Part shown: positions 35,283 to 43,941 of the stretch, piece by piece
Numbering within the stretch: position 1 is the stretch's first letter
How the letters are laid out: each line of letters opens with the position of its first letter
DNA from: Fibrella aestuarina BUZ 2
Lineage (GTDB): Bacteria; Bacteroidota; Bacteroidia; Cytophagales; Spirosomataceae
Reading direction: 5' to 3'
Assembly (NCBI RefSeq): GCF_000331105.1
Contig: NC_020054.1
Span: forward strand, 3,532,478-3,596,477
Length of the DNA: 64,000 nucleotides
Notes under the pieces: generated by a model
Told to the model about the DNA's origin: nothing
Database searches by the model: none
What the model saw: only the letters and a program-made list of their open reading frames with translations
Made by a program: the position numbers and the translations under genes

Positions 35283-35332
35283 AATTATCGGTCGGCGCTA
35301 ACGCTTTAGCGCCTATACTGCTTCCGATAATT
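35283..35332. repeat. Nested intergenic hairpin
   Basis: The outer stem AATTATCGG (35283-35291) pairs with CCGATAATT (35324-35332). Inside it GGCGCTAA (35294-35301) pairs with TTAGCGCC (35306-35313). It separates the lipase/ankyrin pair from the PAAR gene. Confidence 0.7.
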
Positions 35333-35354
35333 AACGTCTGAATAAAGGAGACTG

Positions 35355-36227
35355 ATGGGACAGCCCGCCGCACGAGTAGGAGATATGCACACCTGCCCAA
35401 TGGTTACGCCGAGCGTACCCCCTGTACCGCACGTAGGCGGGCCGGTAATGCCACCTGGTCACCCTACCGTGCTGATTGGTGGACGACCGGCCGCTACGGT
35501 TACCAACATGTGCGTGTGCGTAGGCCCACCCGACGTGATTTCGCAGGGGGCCTCAACCGTACTCATTAACGGGCTGCCCGCCGCCCGGATGGGTGACAAA
35601 ACGGTTCACGGAGGCGTACTGATTATTGGTGAGTTTACAGTGTTAATTGGCGGCCCAACGACGGTAATCACCGGGCTTGGCGTTGATTTCGATGCGTTTG
35701 CTGCCCTTTCGCCAACCCTGCAGGACCAGATACGTACCCTTCAGAGCCAGGGCTGGACGTTTCAGTATGGCACCCCCGGCGGGGGTTCCTTTGCCGACCG
35801 GAGTACGCAGACGATCACCGTCGACCCGAACGAACGAGGTAATCCCACGGCTTTGGGGCAAACGGTATCGCACGAAACGGGGCATGCGTTATATCCGTAC
35901 CGGGCCGATGTATCATCGCGTAATGCGTACGTACGTGGTGCGCTGGCGGATGAAGGTGCGGCGACTCTAAATAATATTCGCATACAACGCGAGATCGTTG
36001 CTAACGGGGGAGCCGATATTGGGATCGCCGGTAACCCAGCCAATCAACAGGCTTATAACAATGCGTATAACCAGTATGAGCGAGACGGGAATGAGGCCCG
36101 CGCACGCGATACCATCGGCGGTATTTTTGGCCGTGGCGAACGTACCTCTACGACAAATCAGCCCTACGAAGATTACTACGGTGGGTGGTATGACCAAAAC
36201 TATCCGCCCCCACCACGCCGCCGATAG
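35355..36227 (+). CDS. PAAR-domain effector with C-terminal zincin-like metallopeptidase
   Basis: A 290-residue protein. Residues 1-108 are a PAAR spike-tip domain (PAARVGDMHTCP, then HVGGPVMPPGHPTVLIGG and a second ARMGDKT repeat), which caps the type VI spike. The C-terminal domain (about 115-250) has a zinc-protease motif HETGH (His173, Glu174, His177) and an acidic segment DEGAATLN with Glu200, 23 residues later, a spacing that suits the third ligand of a gluzincin-like fold. The tail is Tyr/Pro/Arg-rich. It probably delivers a peptidase toxin. This kind of HExxH domain recurs in polymorphic toxins, but I cannot name the exact family. The following exported protein is the candidate immunity factor. 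Confidence 0.85.
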   Translation: MGQPAARVGDMHTCPMVTPSVPPVPHVGGPVMPPGHPTVLIGGRPAATVTNMCVCVGPPDVISQGASTVLINGLPAARMGDKTVHGGVLIIGEFTVLIGGPTTVITGLGVDFDAFAALSPTLQDQIRTLQSQGWTFQYGTPGGGSFADRSTQTITVDPNERGNPTALGQTVSHETGHALYPYRADVSSRNAYVRGALADEGAATLNNIRIQREIVANGGADIGIAGNPANQQAYNNAYNQYERDGNEARARDTIGGIFGRGERTSTTNQPYEDYYGGWYDQNYPPPPRRR

Positions 36228-36252
36228 CCTTAAGCCGCCGCGTAAATGTGGC

Positions 36253-36762
36253 ATGGTTATGATTCGTCAGAACGCAATTCGTTACTTCGTGTTGATTATG
36301 GCCGCTGTGGCCGTTGCTGCTACTCCTATGTTTTCCCGACCTACGCTTTGGCAGGTGGTACGCCAACTGGGCAATCAGGCCCCATTTACGAAAGAAAAGC
36401 TGGAAGCCCAGTTGGGGGTCCCGCTCGCGCGAAAGTCACAGAACGATTTCTTTACGTTTTTTGAAGGTGGGCCGGTCAAACTAGCCAACGGCGTTGTGAT
36501 TGGTAAGATTGATCTGCGCCTGCGACATGACGGGCAGGCGCATCCTGGCTTTCTGGTGCTGACCCTGGCAGGACAGTGCGTGACGGTACCCGAATTACGG
36601 CAGCATTACAACCACCTCTCGCTGCTCGACGTACCCCGTGGGCGGTCAGTCAACGAGGTGACTTCGGCCGAAGCGACGGAGCCCTGGGGTACGATCAGCT
36701 TTGCCCTGCCCGTCACGAATCCAACCTGTATCAGCACCATTGCGTTTAAACCGACTCCGTGA
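36253..36762 (+). CDS. Small exported protein, candidate immunity protein to the PAAR-peptidase
   Basis: A protein of 169 residues, 25 bases after the PAAR gene. It starts MVMIRQNAIRYFVLIMAAVA, a basic then hydrophobic signal peptide ending about ATPMFS. The mature part (about 110-140 residues) shows beta-strand-like segments around a FFTFFEGGPVKL motif. I recognise no family. Gene order, strand, size and export all fit a periplasmic immunity protein for the upstream metallopeptidase; this is inference. ATG codons at 36190 and 36259 are alternative starts; the first overlaps the PAAR gene and is less likely. Confidence 0.6.
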   Translation: MVMIRQNAIRYFVLIMAAVAVAATPMFSRPTLWQVVRQLGNQAPFTKEKLEAQLGVPLARKSQNDFFTFFEGGPVKLANGVVIGKIDLRLRHDGQAHPGFLVLTLAGQCVTVPELRQHYNHLSLLDVPRGRSVNEVTSAEATEPWGTISFALPVTNPTCISTIAFKPTP

Positions 36763-36776
36763 CCCGATAGCAGGCG

Positions 36777-36807
36777 TTTGCAGGCGAGGGGATTTGCGTT
36801 ACTTTAG
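36777..36807 (+). promoter_or_regulatory. Putative promoter of the glutamine synthetase-like gene
   Basis: TTTG (36777-36780), a 19-base spacer and TACTTTAG (36800-36807) match the Bacteroidota consensus in all but one base of the -7 box. It lies 24 bases before the ATG at 36832. Confidence 0.5.
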
Positions 36808-36831
36808 CGGCCCCGACAACCGGCTTACTGC

Positions 36832-38205
36832 ATGGACGCTACGCAACTGCTCGCCTATCTGGATGAACACGACATTCCTGCCATCAAATTTGCCTTCGCC
36901 GATATCGACGGTATCCTGCGCGGCAAGCTGATCAGTCGCGATAAGTTCCGGGCAGGGCTGGTTGATGGCTACGGCTTTTGCGATGTGGTCTTTGGGTGGG
37001 ACAGTCAGGATGCGGCTTATGACAACGGAACCGTCACGGGCTGGCACAGCGGTTATCCCGACCGACCCGTCCGTATCGATCTGGGTACGTTCCGGCGAAT
37101 TCCGTGGCAGACCGAATCGGCGGCCGACCAGCCATTTTTTTTGGCCGATTTCAGCCACCCGACTGATGCTACCCGCGATCTGCCTGCCTGCCCGCGCTCG
37201 CTGATGAAACGCATCGCGGCGCAGGCCGAGCAAATGGGCTACCGAGCCGAGATGGCGCAGGAGTTTGAATGGTTCAACTTCCGCGAAACACCACAAAGTC
37301 TGCAACAGAAGGGCTTCCGTGACCTGGAACCGCTGACGCCGGGGATGTTTGGTTACTCGATCCTGCGCCCCTCGCTCGAAAACGCCTTTTACAATGACCT
37401 CTTCGAGGCGCTAGGTCGGTTTGGCATTCCGCTCGAAGGCCTGCACACTGAAACGGGGCCGGGCGTGTATGAGGCCGCCATCCACCACGACACCGCGCTG
37501 GCAGCCGCTGATAAAGCCGTGCTGTTCAAAACGGCAGTAAAAGAAATTGCCTACCGCCACAGCCTTGTCGCCACATTCATGGCCAAACTGAGCGCCGATT
37601 TGCCGGGCTGTAGTGGCCACATTCACCAGAGCCTATGGTCGGCCGAAGGCGCCAATCTCTTCTATGAGACCGACGCGCCGGATCGCCTTAGCACCTTAGC
37701 CCGGCAATACATCGCGGGTCAGCTGTACTGCCTGCCGCACGTGTTGCCCATGTATGCGCCCACCATCAACAGCTACAAACGGCTGGTGGAGGGGGCCTGG
37801 GCACCGACAACACTCACCTGGGGTTTTGATAACCGCACCGTGGCCATGCGGGTGCTGAACCATGCCGAAGCCTACACCCGCGTGGAAATGCGCGTACCGG
37901 GTGCCGACTCAAACCCCTATCTGGCAATGGGAGCCGCGCTGGCTTCGGGCCTCTACGGTATCCGGCACGGGCTGACGCTCGGGGTGCCGGCCACCACGGG
38001 CAACGGTTATTTAAACGAGCAAAATGGGCGGCTGGCCCCCAGCCTGCGCGAGGCAACGTACCTGATGCGCGATTCGCCCGTAGCGGCCGAACTCTTCGGA
38101 GCCGACTTTGTCGCCCATTTTTGCCAAACCCGCGACTGGGAACACCGCCAGTATGCCCGGCACGTGAGTGACTGGGAATTAAAGCGGTATTTTGAAATCA
38201 TATGA
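36832..38205 (+). CDS. Glutamine synthetase family protein (gamma-glutamyl ligase-like)
   Basis: A 457-residue enzyme with an N-terminal beta-Grasp domain (FAFADIDGILRGKLI) and the GS catalytic domain. Metal and ATP-site blocks are present: AEMAQEFEWF, HTETGPGVYEAA, GCSGHIHQSLW and the late MRVPGADSNPYLAMGAALA. The sequence is of the PuuA-like group, which ligates glutamate to amines other than ammonia, rather than true GlnA; the substrate is not clear. It is the first gene of a possible unit with an APH-like kinase and a HAD phosphatase. A good promoter precedes it. Confidence 0.9.
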   Translation: MDATQLLAYLDEHDIPAIKFAFADIDGILRGKLISRDKFRAGLVDGYGFCDVVFGWDSQDAAYDNGTVTGWHSGYPDRPVRIDLGTFRRIPWQTESAADQPFFLADFSHPTDATRDLPACPRSLMKRIAAQAEQMGYRAEMAQEFEWFNFRETPQSLQQKGFRDLEPLTPGMFGYSILRPSLENAFYNDLFEALGRFGIPLEGLHTETGPGVYEAAIHHDTALAAADKAVLFKTAVKEIAYRHSLVATFMAKLSADLPGCSGHIHQSLWSAEGANLFYETDAPDRLSTLARQYIAGQLYCLPHVLPMYAPTINSYKRLVEGAWAPTTLTWGFDNRTVAMRVLNHAEAYTRVEMRVPGADSNPYLAMGAALASGLYGIRHGLTLGVPATTGNGYLNEQNGRLAPSLREATYLMRDSPVAAELFGADFVAHFCQTRDWEHRQYARHVSDWELKRYFEII

Positions 38206-38252
38206 AATCCGTTTGCCGTTTCTGGTTTACGGTTTGATGGTGTGCCGCCACA

Positions 38253-39344
38253 ATGTCGGCCCGCAACATCAGCCGTTCAGTACCCGACGTCAAACCCGTA
38301 CGTATGCGTCTTATCGATTACACGACCATCATCCGCCAGGCCTGGGCGGCCTTCGATCCCAGCCAGACCGTGCAGGCGGTTGAAGATATCAGTGCCCGCG
38401 TCTCGACTAACCACGTCTTCCGGCTTACCCTCGACTCGGGCGACCGCGTCATTGCCAAGCTGTCGTATTTCGGCAAGTTTGAGCACTTCAAAGACGATCA
38501 CCGCATCATCCACGCGCTGGCCAACAACCTGTTGTATCCGTTTGAAAACGTATTGGCGAAATCGCTGATGAAAAACGGGCAGGTGTTCATCTACCGGCAT
38601 CAGGATGAGCTTATCGATGCCTGGGTGGTGTTCTACAACCCCATCCGCACGATGGAGCGCCTGCCGCGCCGCCTCGACGAACCGCACATCCGAAAGCTGG
38701 GCAACGAGATTGCCCGCTTTCACCTGGCCTGCGCCCGGGCGTCGTCGGTACTGCCCAAATACGCCAAAACGCTGCGGTCCGACGTGCAGGGGCTGCTCGA
38801 TCTGCTCGATACCGACGCGGGGCGTTTCGAACACCGGATGCATATCGACACGCTGCGGCGGCAGTGCCATCTGTTTCTGGAAAACCGGAAAAAGCTGGTC
38901 GATAAGACGGTGGAAACCATGCCGGTCTTTGTCGACTGGAACATTGGTAATTTCTCGGTTACGCCCGATCAGAAGCTGTTTTCGCGCTGGGATTACGACT
39001 GGTTCCGCATCAGCTACCGGGTGATGGACTTTTACTTTTTCAGCCGCGTTTGTTCCGATGCCGGCGACCGCACGGTGTTTTCATACTACATCGGGCCAAT
39101 GGCCGAAGAGCGCTTTGGCTGGTTTCTCGACGAGTACCACAAGGTGTATCCGCTCACCGAGCGCGAAATCCGGTTTCTGCCCGAGGCCTACCGGTTCTTC
39201 ATCCTGAATTACGTGATCAAGTACGGGCGCTATTTCTTCCACCGCACCTACGCGACCAAGCTACAGCGCGAAGCCTACGACATTTACCTGCCGTCGATCG
39301 ATACCTTCGACGTAACGCCCATCCTGAAACGGCTGGGGCTATAA
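38253..39344 (+). CDS. APH-fold kinase-like protein
   Basis: A 363-residue protein of the aminoglycoside phosphotransferase/choline-kinase fold. The N-lobe carries HVFRLTLDSGDRVIAKLSYF with the likely ATP-binding lysine. The catalytic loop reads FVDWNIGNF, and the metal-binding DxD segment is RWDYDWFR. In most relatives the loop starts HGD; here the His and Gly are replaced, so the chemistry may differ or be lost. Related proteins phosphorylate small metabolites. An ATG at 38304 is an alternative start that leaves the fold intact. It lies 47 bases after the glutamine synthetase-like gene, so the two may act on one substrate. Confidence 0.8.
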   Translation: MSARNISRSVPDVKPVRMRLIDYTTIIRQAWAAFDPSQTVQAVEDISARVSTNHVFRLTLDSGDRVIAKLSYFGKFEHFKDDHRIIHALANNLLYPFENVLAKSLMKNGQVFIYRHQDELIDAWVVFYNPIRTMERLPRRLDEPHIRKLGNEIARFHLACARASSVLPKYAKTLRSDVQGLLDLLDTDAGRFEHRMHIDTLRRQCHLFLENRKKLVDKTVETMPVFVDWNIGNFSVTPDQKLFSRWDYDWFRISYRVMDFYFFSRVCSDAGDRTVFSYYIGPMAEERFGWFLDEYHKVYPLTEREIRFLPEAYRFFILNYVIKYGRYFFHRTYATKLQREAYDIYLPSIDTFDVTPILKRLGL

Positions 39345-39352
39345 CCAGATTA

Positions 39353-39436
39353 CAGGCCTCTGTTCACGGTCTTCTGTTAGCTGGCGCATGTATAGCACTG
39401 ATGCGCCAGCAACACAAGACCGTCAACAGAGGCCTG
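39353..39436. repeat. Intergenic inverted repeat, 36-37-bp arms
   Basis: Arms 39353-39389 and 39401-39436 pair with two mismatches and a one-base bulge around an 11-nt loop. It lies just after the kinase-like gene and 15 bases before the HAD start. It may end the upstream transcript or lie in the leader of the HAD gene. Confidence 0.75.
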
Positions 39437-39450
39437 AAGACCGCTTTTCT

Positions 39451-40290
39451 ATGACTCCTTTTGCCACCCTGATTGAGCAGTACAAAGCCATTTTCTTCGA
39501 TGCGTATGGCGTGCTGAAAAATGCCCACGGGCTGATTCCCGGCATCGACGGCACCATCGACGCGCTGATTGCCGCCGATAAGCCGTTCTACGTGCTGACC
39601 AACGACGCCTCACGCAGCCCCGACCAACTGGCCGATTCGTATGCCCGGCTGGGGCTGCCCACCATCACCGCCGACCGGATTGTGTCGTCGGGGATGCTGG
39701 CGCGGGAGTACCTGCAATTGAAAGTCAATCACGGTACGGTAGCGTACCTGGGCACCGACACCTCGGCCCACTACATCGAAAACGCAGATCTGCACGCCCT
39801 GCCTATCCGCGCCGTAAACCTCGATGATGCTGCTGACATCACGGCACTCGTGCTGCTCGACGACGAGGGATTTGACTGGAATACCGATCTCAACAAAACG
39901 ATCAACCTGCTACGGCGGCGCAATATTCCGGTCATCGTGGCCAATACCGACGCGACGTACCCAGTCCGTGGGCAGCAGGTAGCCGTGGCGATTGGGGCCG
40001 TGGCCGATATGCTCGAACGTATTGTGGGTAAGCAGTTTATCCGGTTCGGTAAGCCGGATGCCCAACTGTTTATGTTTGCCTATGATCTCTTGCGGGAAAA
40101 AATGCCCATCAGCAAAAACGAGATTCTGATGGTGGGGGATACCCTCAAAAGCGACATTCTGGGTGGTAATAAATTTGGCTTCGATACCGCGCTCGTCCTG
40201 ACGGGCAACACCCCCGTTGAAGATGTCGATCTGCGCATTAAAGCAACCGGCATCATACCCACCTACGTCTGCGAATCGGCGGCCGTGTAG
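39451..40290 (+). CDS. HAD superfamily class IIA hydrolase (NagD-like phosphatase)
   Basis: A 279-residue HAD phosphatase. Motif I is FFDAYGVLKN with nucleophile Asp, motif II is VLTNDAS, and motifs III/IV are in KPDAQLFMFA and MVGDTLKSDILGG. The cap between motifs II and III is the class IIA type shared with NagD, PLP phosphatase and phosphoglycolate phosphatase. The substrate is not predictable. I start at 39451; an upstream in-frame ATG at 39388 lies in a long inverted repeat. It follows the kinase-like gene. Confidence 0.92.
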   Translation: MTPFATLIEQYKAIFFDAYGVLKNAHGLIPGIDGTIDALIAADKPFYVLTNDASRSPDQLADSYARLGLPTITADRIVSSGMLAREYLQLKVNHGTVAYLGTDTSAHYIENADLHALPIRAVNLDDAADITALVLLDDEGFDWNTDLNKTINLLRRRNIPVIVANTDATYPVRGQQVAVAIGAVADMLERIVGKQFIRFGKPDAQLFMFAYDLLREKMPISKNEILMVGDTLKSDILGGNKFGFDTALVLTGNTPVEDVDLRIKATGIIPTYVCESAAV

Positions 40291-40333
40291 GTACGTTGCC
40301 GTACTTTTAGTGGCGCCACACAAACAACGTACC
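40290..40333. repeat. Inverted pair of the iterated octamer
   Basis: GGTACGTTG (40290-40298) and CAACGTACC (40325-40333) form a 9-bp inverted repeat with a 26-nt loop directly at the HAD stop codon. It is a second case, after 5266-5321, of the octamer paired at a gene end. Confidence 0.6.
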
Positions 40334-40370
40334 CAGGTCATTGCCTCACGTTTACCCTCGTACCAATGCC

Positions 40371-41078
40371 ATGAACGATACCGGACACCTGCATCACCAC
40401 GAAGAGCACCTCGAAAGCTCTGATATGATTTCGGACATCGTCATCGGGATGTCGGACGGCCTGACCGTTCCCTTTGCGTTGGCGGCGGGCCTGAGTGGGG
40501 CCGTCGCCAGTTCGTCGCTCGTCGTGACGGCGGGCATCGCCGAGATCGTCGCCGGGTCGATCGCCATGGGGCTGGGTGGTTATCTGGCTGGCCGTACCGA
40601 AGCCGATCATTACGAATCGGAGCGGCGGCGCGAGGTGCGCGAGGTCGAAACCGTGCCCGAACGCGAAAAGCAGGAGGTGCGCGACGTATTTGCCGAGATG
40701 GGCCTGAGCCCTGCGCTTCAGGACGCGATCACCGACGAACTGGTGAAAGACAAAACCCGGTGGGTCGATTTCATGATGAAGTACGAACTGAACCTCGACG
40801 AACCCGACCCCAACCGCGCCACCAAAAGTGCCCTCACCATCGGCCTGTCGTACGTGGTAGGTGGGCTGGTACCGTTGGTGCCGTATTTTCTGGTCGACGC
40901 GCCGCAGAAGGCGCTGTTGTATTCGTGCGTCGTCACGCTCATCTGCCTGTTTGTGTTTGGCTATTTCAAAAGTAAAGTAACCGGGCAGCCACCCATTAGT
41001 GGCGCTCTCAAAGTCATGCTGATTGGAGCACTGGCCGCCGCCGCCGCCTTCGGCATCGCCCGGCTGGTTGGAGGCTGA
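40371..41078 (+). CDS. VIT1/CCC1 family metal transporter
   Basis: A 235-residue inner-membrane protein of the CCC1/VIT1 family, which moves Fe2+ or Mn2+. The start MNDTGHLHHHEEHLES is His-rich and may bind metal. Helix 1 carries SDIVIGMSDGLTVPFALAAG and helix 2 GSIAMGLGGYLAGRTEADHY. A cytoplasmic acidic/basic metal-binding segment follows (ESERRREVREVETVPEREKQ region). Three more helices complete the family topology of five. The ATG at 40371 is preferred to an upstream TTG at 40341. Confidence 0.92.
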   Translation: MNDTGHLHHHEEHLESSDMISDIVIGMSDGLTVPFALAAGLSGAVASSSLVVTAGIAEIVAGSIAMGLGGYLAGRTEADHYESERRREVREVETVPEREKQEVRDVFAEMGLSPALQDAITDELVKDKTRWVDFMMKYELNLDEPDPNRATKSALTIGLSYVVGGLVPLVPYFLVDAPQKALLYSCVVTLICLFVFGYFKSKVTGQPPISGALKVMLIGALAAAAAFGIARLVGG

Positions 41079-41079
41079 G

Positions 41080-41165
41080 CCGTAACGCCCGGCTGGGGCC
41101 GGGCTGCCGGCGTAGCGCGTTACGGATCGAACTCGCAGGCGTTTTCTGCCCGGCTGGAGCCGGGC
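41080..41165. repeat. REP-like palindromes
   Basis: Two almost identical hairpins with arms GCCCGGC/GCCGGGC and loops TGGG or TGGA lie at 41087-41104 and 41148-41165. The first is enclosed by a second stem CCGTAACGC/GCGTTACGG (41080-41088, 41117-41125). There is no T-tract. They resemble REP-type elements; I do not see other copies in the window. Confidence 0.55.
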
Positions 41166-41254
41166 GCTACTTGTCAGTTCCAAGAGCGATATATTTCACT
41201 TTTTTTGCCTTATACCCAGTAGACCACTACCGGTTAGTTCAAGCGTTTCTTTCG

Positions 41255-42361
41255 TTGCAAGCTACTCAACAACCCTCCATAACCCGTTCAACCCGACCCC
41301 ATTATCCGCTTCTGGATGGCCTGCGGGGCGTTGCGGCCATTGCCGTGCTGGTCTTCCATTTCATGGAACTGGCCGAGCCTGATTACACCAAAAATTTTAT
41401 TGCACACGGCTATCTGGCGGTCGATTTCTTCTTTTGCCTGTCAGGCTTCGTTGTCGCCTACGCCTACGACGGCCGACTGGAACAGATGGGGGTGGGTACG
41501 TTCCTGAAGCTGAGGCTCATCCGGTTGCAGCCTCTGGTGGTGGTAGGCTCCGTGATCGGGCTCATCAGCTTCCTGGTTGACCCTTACCGAAACTTTTACC
41601 AGACAATGGGCTTCGGCAAAACGGTCTGGCTGTTTGTGACGTCTTGCCTGATGATCCCCAACCCGGTGCTGCCACAACGCTACAACAATATTTTTCACCT
41701 GAATCCGCCCACCTGGTCGCTGCTGTGGGAATACGTAGCCAGCTTGGTCTACGCGTTGGTGCTGGTCAAACTCGCCAACAGGTGGGTGTGGCTGCTGACG
41801 GGCCTGGCGGCGATTGCGCTGTGCTATACCGGTGTTCTGTTCAAGAACATAGGCGTGGGCTGGAGCGGCGAAACCTTCATCGGGGGCGGGGCGCGCGTGG
41901 CGTTTTCCTTCCTGATGGGGGTGCTGATCTATCGGTCTGGCTGGCTGATTCCTACGCGGCTGGGCTTTCTACCCATCGCGGTGTTGCTGCTGGCTTTGCT
42001 TCTGGTGCCGTTTCGGGATGGCCTCAATCTGGTCACCGAGCCGCTGGTGGTTATCATCGGCTTTCCGGTACTGCTAGCTATGGGGGCGACCACTTCGTTG
42101 TCAGCCCGCTGGCAATCGATTTGTACCTGGCTAGGCGAACTTTCCTATCCGCTTTACATGGTTCATTACCCATTTATCTGGGTGCTGTTGAGCTACATGG
42201 AGGTGCACAAACCAACGCCCACGCAATTGGCGCTCATCATGCCGCTGATGGGACTTGGCTTACTCGTCTTTGCGTATGGTGTGCTGGTTTACGTAGATCG
42301 ACCCATCCGAACGTACCTGACAAAACGGTTTGTCCCTCAACGCAAAAAGGCGGTTCAGTAA
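41255..42361 (+). CDS. OafA/YrhL-type membrane acyltransferase (acyltransferase 3)
   Basis: Integral membrane O-acyltransferase of about 368 residues with some ten hydrophobic helices. The family start motif HYPLLDGLRGVAAIAVLVFH includes the catalytic His after the first helix, followed by GYLAVDFFFCLSGFV, RLIRLQPL and the C-terminal LGELSYPLYMVHYPFIW. Such enzymes add acetyl or other acyl groups to surface sugars. There is no ATG start: TTG at 41255 gives a normal N-terminus, and TTG at 41171 would add 28 residues beside the REP-like palindromes. The gene stands alone. Confidence 0.88.
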   Translation: MQATQQPSITRSTRPHYPLLDGLRGVAAIAVLVFHFMELAEPDYTKNFIAHGYLAVDFFFCLSGFVVAYAYDGRLEQMGVGTFLKLRLIRLQPLVVVGSVIGLISFLVDPYRNFYQTMGFGKTVWLFVTSCLMIPNPVLPQRYNNIFHLNPPTWSLLWEYVASLVYALVLVKLANRWVWLLTGLAAIALCYTGVLFKNIGVGWSGETFIGGGARVAFSFLMGVLIYRSGWLIPTRLGFLPIAVLLLALLLVPFRDGLNLVTEPLVVIIGFPVLLAMGATTSLSARWQSICTWLGELSYPLYMVHYPFIWVLLSYMEVHKPTPTQLALIMPLMGLGLLVFAYGVLVYVDRPIRTYLTKRFVPQRKKAVQ

Positions 42362-42405
42362 GTGCCATCGTTCGAGTTTGGCCGCAACGAGGCGAGCCAG
42401 GTACG

Positions 42406-43932
42406 TTATCCCGTCACGCGCACCGTGAATGGACCCGTGTACCGGATGGTACCATCTAGCCGGATGCTACGCACGGTGAACGGGGCATCGACGGTGAGGG
42501 TATGGCCGGCGTTGATCCGTACGTATTCGCTCGGTAACGGTTTTCGCCCCACGGACCACACCGTGCGGTCGGCCCAATTGCCGGTCTTGACCGTTTCGAC
42601 CAGGTTGGAAAACAGCGAGACCGTGGGGAAGTCGAGCACCGAGGGCGAGGTTTTGAACAACAGCGTGTTGGTTTTGGCAATGCCCGCCCCAAACCAGTCG
42701 TTCAGGATGTCGCTGTAAACGCGGCGGAAATCGATCTGATAGGGGATGTTGCGGCTGCCGTCGTTGCCTACGATGAGGTTGCTCAGGTCGGGGTTGACCC
42801 CGATGGTGGGGTGTTGCACACTTTGCCCAAACACAAACATGGGCGCGGCCATGCCGTGGTCGGTGCCTTTCGAGTTGTTGGAGTTAGCCCGCCGCCCAAA
42901 CTCGGAGAACGTCATGCCAATGACTTTGTCGGCGATGCCTTGCAGGGCCAGATCATCCTGAAAGGCCTTGATACCCGCCGATACTTTGCCCAATAGGGTC
43001 GCGTGTGCACCGATGGTGTTGTCGGTCGTGTCAACCTGCGCCGAGTGGGTATCGAATCCACTGATCGAGACAAAGTAGATTTTTGTTTTCAGGCCGCCGT
43101 GAATAAGCCGGGCCACAATCTTGAGCTGATCGGCCAGCGTGTTCTGCCCTGCCGTTGGGTACGTTGCTCGGGTCGTGCCCGCGTCGAAGGCTGCCTTGAT
43201 CTGGCCGGCGTAGCCTACCGCCAGCGTTTGCTGCTGCCGTACGTGGGCGATCTTGTCACCGGCGTCGCAGCAAGGCAGGTAGTCGGGCGGGGCGTTGGTG
43301 CTGCTGCCAACGAGCGTGTAAAAACTGGTAGGATCGTTGATCGCCACGCCCATCGACTGGATAGGGCCGAGCAGGGTAGTGCTGGTCAGAAACCCGATTT
43401 GTAGGGCCAGCGGGTCTTCCATCGTGGCGCTGGGGTAATTGTCGGGGTAGCCCGGAAAGCGATCGTCGAGGTAACGGCCGGCCCAGCCCGTTTCGGCGTA
43501 CTGGTTGCTCGAAACGCCCGTCATCCAGATATCGGCCGAACGCTGGTGCGACTGATCGGGGTTAGGGTAGCCCACCGAGTGCAGGATCGTCAGCTTGCCG
43601 TCGTTATACAGATCGCGCAGGCCGGTCATGGCGGGGTGGAGGCCAGTGGTATCGTTGCCCGCCAGCGGCAGCACACTGCTTTGCGGGATGGCGATGTTGC
43701 TCCGCAGCGAAGTATAAGTCGAATACTGATCGACCGGAATCACCATGTTGAGCCCGTCGTTACCGCCGTTGATGTTGATAATAACCAACGTACGGTCGGC
43801 AGCGGCGGCGTTGGTGCCTAGTAGTGAGCGCACCAGCACGGAATTGCGCGCCAGGGCATTGATGCCAAACCCGTTCAGCGCAATGGGCAGCGCCAGGGAG
43901 GCAGTCGTGGCCAGAAAGTTACGGCGGTTCAT
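42406..43932 (-). CDS. Tat-exported DUF1501 protein with C-terminal beta domain
   Basis: A 508-residue protein of the DUF1501 (sulfatase-like alkaline-phosphatase fold) family. It starts MNRRNFLATTASLALP, a twin-arginine signal. Family landmarks are VIININGGNDGLNMVIP, SHQRSADIWMTG, SGFDTHSAQ and FSEFGRRA...GTDHG. After about residue 445 comes a short extra domain starting GNWADRTVWSVGR, with INAGHTLTV, a pattern seen at the ends of many Cytophagales exported proteins. The function of DUF1501 is unknown. It is encoded just downstream of a DUF1800 gene, its usual partner. Confidence 0.92.
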   Translation of the reverse strand: MNRRNFLATTASLALPIALNGFGINALARNSVLVRSLLGTNAAAADRTLVIININGGNDGLNMVIPVDQYSTYTSLRSNIAIPQSSVLPLAGNDTTGLHPAMTGLRDLYNDGKLTILHSVGYPNPDQSHQRSADIWMTGVSSNQYAETGWAGRYLDDRFPGYPDNYPSATMEDPLALQIGFLTSTTLLGPIQSMGVAINDPTSFYTLVGSSTNAPPDYLPCCDAGDKIAHVRQQQTLAVGYAGQIKAAFDAGTTRATYPTAGQNTLADQLKIVARLIHGGLKTKIYFVSISGFDTHSAQVDTTDNTIGAHATLLGKVSAGIKAFQDDLALQGIADKVIGMTFSEFGRRANSNNSKGTDHGMAAPMFVFGQSVQHPTIGVNPDLSNLIVGNDGSRNIPYQIDFRRVYSDILNDWFGAGIAKTNTLLFKTSPSVLDFPTVSLFSNLVETVKTGNWADRTVWSVGRKPLPSEYVRINAGHTLTVDAPFTVRSIRLDGTIRYTGPFTVRVTG

Positions 43933-43941
43933 GGGGGCGGG

